From: Dehalococcoidia bacterium
Lineage (GTDB): Bacteria; Chloroflexota; Dehalococcoidia; Tepidiformales; Tepidiformaceae
Direction of reading: 5' to 3'
NCBI GenBank assembly: GCA_020432045.1
Contig: JAGQHB010000069.1
Span: 1 to 45,566, forward strand
DNA length: 45,566 nt
Shown: in pieces, positions 42,102-45,566 of the stretch
Numbering within the stretch: position 1 is the first letter of the stretch
Layout of the letters: each line of letters starts with the position of its first letter
Notes under the pieces: model-generated
Told to the model about the DNA's origin: nothing
Database searches by the model: none
The model's input: the letters and a program-made list of their open reading frames with translations, nothing else
Program-made: the position numbers and the translations under genes

Positions 42102-43766
42102 GTGGCCGTCGACCGCGTCTTCCTCGTTGGCCTGTCTGGCTCCGGCAAGTCCACCGTTGGCCGCCTCGTCGCCAGCCAGCTCGGCTGGGAGTTCCTCGAT
42201 AGTGATCGGCTCATCGAGGAGCGCGAAGGGCGCACGATCCCCGAGATCATCGGCCCGAATCGCGAGCACGAAGCGCACTTCCGTAGCCTTGAATCTGCCG
42301 TCCTCGCCAGCCTTGCCGGGCGCCAATCAGTCATCATCGCAACGGGTGGCGGCGCCCCCACGACGGCCGGCTCTCGCAACGCGCTGACAACCGGCCTCGT
42401 CATCTGGCTCGACGTGTCGCCAGAGGCCGCGGCGGGCCGCCTGCAGGCAGATCCGTCCACGGAGGCCCGGCCCCTCCTCCAAGGCGGCGTCCTCGACCGC
42501 CTCAAGCGGCTCCACCGCGAGCGCCTGCCGCTCTACGAACAAAGCGATCACTCGGTCGCCGTCGATTACTACCGTCCAGAACAGGTCGCGGGCCGGATCG
42601 TGGACCTCGTCCGCGGCAGCCAGGCAGACGATTGGCAGCCCGAAGGAGCTCGCTTCGCAGACCGTGCCGCCCGCTCCGCCGTTGCCGCCACTGTCCAGAC
42701 GTCCGGAATCGGCGCAAATTATGACGTCATTGTTCAAGAGGGTGCCCTCGCCGGCCTTGGATCCGTCTGCCGGCGTGCCGGGCTCACAGGACGGGCATTC
42801 GTGCTTTCCGATTTGCACGTGTCTCCGCTCTACGGGGCATCCGCCGCCATGAGCCTCCGTGCAGCGCAGTACCAGGTCTTCGAATCATCGATCCCTGCCG
42901 GCGAGCAACATAAGACCCTCGCGACGCTCGAGATCGTCTACGACTGGCTGCTACGTGAACGCATCGAGCGCTCTGATTTTCTCGTTTGTGTTGGCGGCGG
43001 TGTCGTAACCGACTTGGGTGGCTTCGCCGCTGCAACCATTCTCCGCGGTGTCCCCTTCGTCCATGTCCCCACAACACTCCTCGGCGCGGTTGATGCATCG
43101 ATCGGCGGCAAGACCGGCGTCGATCATCCACTTGGCAAGAACATGATTGGCGCATTTGCCCAGCCACGAGTTGTCGTAATCGATCCGGCTGTCCTCCAGT
43201 CCCTCCCGGAGCGCGAACTGCGCGCCGGTTGGGCCGAGGTCATCAAACACGGATTCATCCTCGACGAAAACCTCACGAGCGAACTCGAAGAAGTCGCCGG
43301 TGACCCCGGAGCCATGCGCTCCGCTCGCCTTATCGGTTGGAGCGTAGCCATCAAAGCGGCCGTCGTTTCCGGCGACGAACGTGAAGCCGGCCAGCGCACG
43401 CTGCTCAACTATGGCCACACCCTGGGGCACGCGATCGAATCAGTCAGTGGCTACGCCGCTTACCTGCACGGCGAAGCCGTCGCCATTGGCATGCGCGCCG
43501 CCGGTATCATCTCAGTCGAAATGGGGCTGCTCTCACCCGCGGACTTTGACCGGCAGCAACGTCTCATCCAGGCCTGCGGGCTCCCAGCGTCCGCTCCCGG
43601 CCTGGACATTGACGCCGTGCTCTCTGCTGCCTCCGGCGACAAGAAGGTCCGCGGCGGCGCCATCCGCTGGGTGCTCCTCGACCGCATCGGCCACGCCCTC
43701 GTGCGCGACGATGTTCCGCTCGACCTTGTCCGCAAGGCCGCGGCGCTCGTCCTTCCCCCGGCGTGA
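42102..43766 (+). CDS. aroKB: Fused shikimate kinase / 3-dehydroquinate synthase
   Basis: 554 residues, two enzymes in one chain. The N-terminal kinase (about 1-170) has Walker A GLSGSGKST (10-18), D33 and D35 (FLDSD), R61 (HFRSLES) and GGG (82-84), and phosphorylates shikimate. After a linker (about 171-205), the C-terminal synthase (about 206-554) has CVGGGVVTDLGGFAAATILRG, VDASIGGKTGVDHPLGKN, WAEVIKHGFI, the metal histidines in NYGHTLGHAIE and HGEAVAIGM, and makes 3-dehydroquinate from DAHP. The same domain order is known for a fusion in Thermotoga. GTG start, 3 bp after aroC; the stop overlaps tgt (GTGA). I see no frameshift between the halves. Confidence 0.95.
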   Translation: MAVDRVFLVGLSGSGKSTVGRLVASQLGWEFLDSDRLIEEREGRTIPEIIGPNREHEAHFRSLESAVLASLAGRQSVIIATGGGAPTTAGSRNALTTGLVIWLDVSPEAAAGRLQADPSTEARPLLQGGVLDRLKRLHRERLPLYEQSDHSVAVDYYRPEQVAGRIVDLVRGSQADDWQPEGARFADRAARSAVAATVQTSGIGANYDVIVQEGALAGLGSVCRRAGLTGRAFVLSDLHVSPLYGASAAMSLRAAQYQVFESSIPAGEQHKTLATLEIVYDWLLRERIERSDFLVCVGGGVVTDLGGFAAATILRGVPFVHVPTTLLGAVDASIGGKTGVDHPLGKNMIGAFAQPRVVVIDPAVLQSLPERELRAGWAEVIKHGFILDENLTSELEEVAGDPGAMRSARLIGWSVAIKAAVVSGDEREAGQRTLLNYGHTLGHAIESVSGYAAYLHGEAVAIGMRAAGIISVEMGLLSPADFDRQQRLIQACGLPASAPGLDIDAVLSAASGDKKVRGGAIRWVLLDRIGHALVRDDVPLDLVRKAAALVLPPA

Positions 43767-44938
43767 CCATCGCATTCCGGACCATAGCCGGGAACGAAGG
43801 CCCAACGTCCGCCCGTGCCGGTGTGCTCTCGACAGACCGCGGCGACGTGCACACACCCGCGTTCATGCCCGTTGGCACCCTCGCAACCGTCAAGTCGCTT
43901 CTACCCGAAGAGGTCCGCGCCACCGGTGCCGGCATCCTCCTCGTCAACGCCTATCACCTCTTTCTGCGCCCCGGATCAGACCAGGTTGCGGCCCTCGGCG
44001 GCGTCCACCGCTTCATGGATTGGCCTGGCCCAATCCTCTCCGACAGCGGCGGCTTTCAAGTATTTAGCCTCGCAAACTTGCGTAAACTTACCGACGAAGG
44101 CGTCGTGTTTCGCTCACACATCGACGGCTCCGAGCATCGCTACACGCCCGAACTGGCCGTTGAAGTTCAGTGCCAGCTCGGCGTCGATATTGCCATGCCG
44201 CTCGATCACGTTGTCCCAGGCGATACGGCCTCCGGCCCTGCGCGCGACGCCGCCGAACGCACGCTCAGATGGTTCGATCGCTCGCAGGCTGCGGCTGCCA
44301 ATGGTCCTGCCGTCTTTGCGATCGTCCAGGGGGGAGTCGATCCTGAACTCCGCCGCTGGCATGCCCGCGAACTGGTCGCCCGGGATGCCCCCGGGTACGC
44401 CATCGGCGGCCTCTCCGTCGGTGAGTCCAAGGAAGACATGCACGCCATGCTCGACGCAGTTGTCCCAGAGCTCCCCCGCCAGAAGCCTCGCTACCTCATG
44501 GGCGTGGGCAGCCCTGAGGACCTGGTAAATGGCGTCGCACGCGGCGTCGATATGTTCGACTGCGTCCTCCCCACCAGGCTGGGCCGTAACGGCGCCCTCT
44601 TCACCCGCACCGGCCGCATCAACATCGCCAACGCCCGGTTCGCCCTCGACCCGAACCCACCGGACCCCGAGTGCGACTGCCTCTGCTGCAGCCGCTTTAG
44701 CGCCGCCTACCTGCACCACCTCTTTCGCAACGGCGAACTTCTCGGGTACCGGCTCGCTACCATTCACAACGTCCGAACCCTCGTGCGCCTCTGCGAACAG
44801 ATGCGCATCGCCATCGAAGCAGGCGCCTTCGACGAGTTCAGCCGCGAGTTCCTCGCCTCTTACAGCCCAGCCGACGAAGGCGTACGCCGGCAGCAGCAGG
44901 CCCAGTACCGCTCACGACCGCGAACGACCGAATCTTGA
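43763..44938 (+). CDS. tgt: Queuine tRNA-ribosyltransferase (bacterial TGT)
   Basis: 391 residues. It exchanges guanine 34 of Asn, Asp, His and Tyr tRNAs for preQ1. The catalytic aspartates are D94 (LSDSGGFQVF) and D266 (DMFDCVLPTRLGRNGALF). The zinc site has C304, C306 and C309 with H335 (ATIHNVR). The N-terminal GTLATVKSLLPEEV and the motif GSPEDLV are typical. The GTG start overlaps the aroKB stop. Its stop is close to the upstream rRNA promoter. The rest of the queuosine pathway is not in the window. Confidence 0.96.
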   Translation: MTIAFRTIAGNEGPTSARAGVLSTDRGDVHTPAFMPVGTLATVKSLLPEEVRATGAGILLVNAYHLFLRPGSDQVAALGGVHRFMDWPGPILSDSGGFQVFSLANLRKLTDEGVVFRSHIDGSEHRYTPELAVEVQCQLGVDIAMPLDHVVPGDTASGPARDAAERTLRWFDRSQAAAANGPAVFAIVQGGVDPELRRWHARELVARDAPGYAIGGLSVGESKEDMHAMLDAVVPELPRQKPRYLMGVGSPEDLVNGVARGVDMFDCVLPTRLGRNGALFTRTGRINIANARFALDPNPPDPECDCLCCSRFSAAYLHHLFRNGELLGYRLATIHNVRTLVRLCEQMRIAIEAGAFDEFSREFLASYSPADEGVRRQQQAQYRSRPRTTES

Positions 44939-44949
44939 CGTTTCTTCGC

Positions 44950-44978
44950 GTGACAGGCCGGTAAACCTGCGCTACGGT
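44950..44978 (+). promoter_or_regulatory. Upstream rRNA promoter (P1)
   Basis: GTGACA (44950-44955), exactly 17 bp, TACGGT (44973-44978). Five of six -35 bases match TTGACA. It begins 12 bp after the tgt stop and would give a long 16S leader. Confidence 0.6.
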
Positions 44979-44987
44979 ACTCGGTAC

Positions 44988-45007
44988 GCCCTGCTGAGAG
45001 GCAGGGC
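44988..45007 (+). terminator. Hairpin in the rRNA leader region
   Basis: GCCCTGC, loop TGAGAG, GCAGGGC: a perfect 7-bp stem. It lies just after the P1 -10 box and before P2. No T-run follows. It may end tgt transcripts or be a leader structure of P1 transcripts. Confidence 0.4.
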
Positions 45008-45044
45008 ATCGAGAAGCAAATCCTCAGGCGACGGAGCTGGGGGA

Positions 45045-45073
45045 TTGACAAAGGTTTCGGCCAGCGCTAATCT
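45045..45073 (+). promoter_or_regulatory. Main rRNA promoter (P2)
   Basis: TTGACA (45045-45050), 17 bp, TAATCT (45068-45073). It is the strongest consensus promoter in the window, with the transcription start expected near 45080, about 110 bp before the mature 16S. Confidence 0.85.
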
Positions 45074-45080
45074 TCTCGTT

Positions 45081-45112
45081 CGGGCCCGAAAAAGCCCGGC
45101 GCACTTTAACAA
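45081..45112 (+). promoter_or_regulatory. rRNA leader with hairpin and boxA-like antitermination site
   Basis: CGGGC with GCCCG around 45081-45098 can form a small stem. It is followed by GCACTTTAACAA (45101-45112), close to the E. coli boxA sequence TGCTCTTTAACAA bound by NusB/NusE, which keeps polymerase running through rRNA. Confidence 0.6.
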
Positions 45113-45189
45113 CTGGATAGCGGACGGAAGAGAACGTTCGGAAACCCGTTAATGGGAAATCATCCGGCATTCGTGTCGGTGGAGTTTCT

Positions 45190-45566
<377 letters not shown>

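Noticed and set aside
44988-45030. TPP (THI-box) riboswitch because of CTGAGAG in a hairpin
   Set aside because: The other conserved parts of the TPP aptamer are missing, and the next gene is 16S rRNA.

Overview
The window is 45.6 kb of GC-rich bacterial chromosome, about 65% G+C by eye, with almost no space between genes. It reads as housekeeping DNA, with no insertion sequence, prophage, CRISPR array or tRNA gene that I could find. The partial 16S rRNA gene at the right end, the alaS / baseplate-J-like membrane protein / ruvX neighbourhood, and the DUF3090 gene together suggest a member of the Chloroflexota, possibly the Dehalococcoidia or a relative such as Tepidiformia. That placement is inference; aligning the 16S fragment would settle it.

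Left arm (1-9429, minus strand). This holds glycerol catabolism (glpK and the start of glpD), an M1 aminopeptidase with a C-terminal repeat domain, a cytoplasmic gamma-glutamyltransferase homologue, peroxiredoxin Bcp, ATP-dependent phosphofructokinase, an amidase and a DUF3090 protein. A WYL-family regulator, an Xaa-Pro peptidase, a DPP-IV-type peptidase, a rhodanese and a zinc-ribbon protein run rightward from 9552 to 15782.

Middle (15796-26485). A complete SUF iron-sulfur assembly operon is read leftward in the order sufR-C-B-D-S-U-T from a promoter at 22083-22117. A methylmalonyl-CoA-epimerase-like protein diverges from it and ends at a 40-bp palindrome. Next comes an OmpR-type two-component system with a PepSY protein and a lipoprotein downstream. 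Both the regulator gene and the PepSY gene are preceded by the same kind of 11-bp-period direct repeat, placed exactly 10 bp from a -10 box, which suggests a small autoregulated envelope-sensing cassette.

Right arm (26578-45566). topA, dprA, a PPOX-fold flavin/F420 protein, a CNNM/CorC-type protein and glmU are read leftward. alaS begins a long rightward run of overlapping genes: alaS, a membrane protein with a baseplate-J-like region, ruvX, mltG, aroE, an unknown membrane-anchored protein, aroC, an aroK-aroB fusion and tgt. Most junctions are 4-bp ATGA or GTGA overlaps. The window ends in the first ~377 nt of a 16S rRNA gene with tandem promoters and a boxA-like leader.

A recurrent regulatory pattern is a TANNNT -10 hexamer exactly 6 bp upstream of the start codon at six genes (glpK, the DUF3090 gene, the Xaa-Pro peptidase, sufR, the response regulator and glmU). 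This predicts leaderless mRNAs, and it also helps choose between alternative start codons. I found no clearly new defence or mobile system. The most interesting leads are the two-component/PepSY cassette with its paired operators, the leaderless promoters, the conserved-looking unknown genes at 36357-37931 and 40276-40923, and a palindrome lying over the alaS start.
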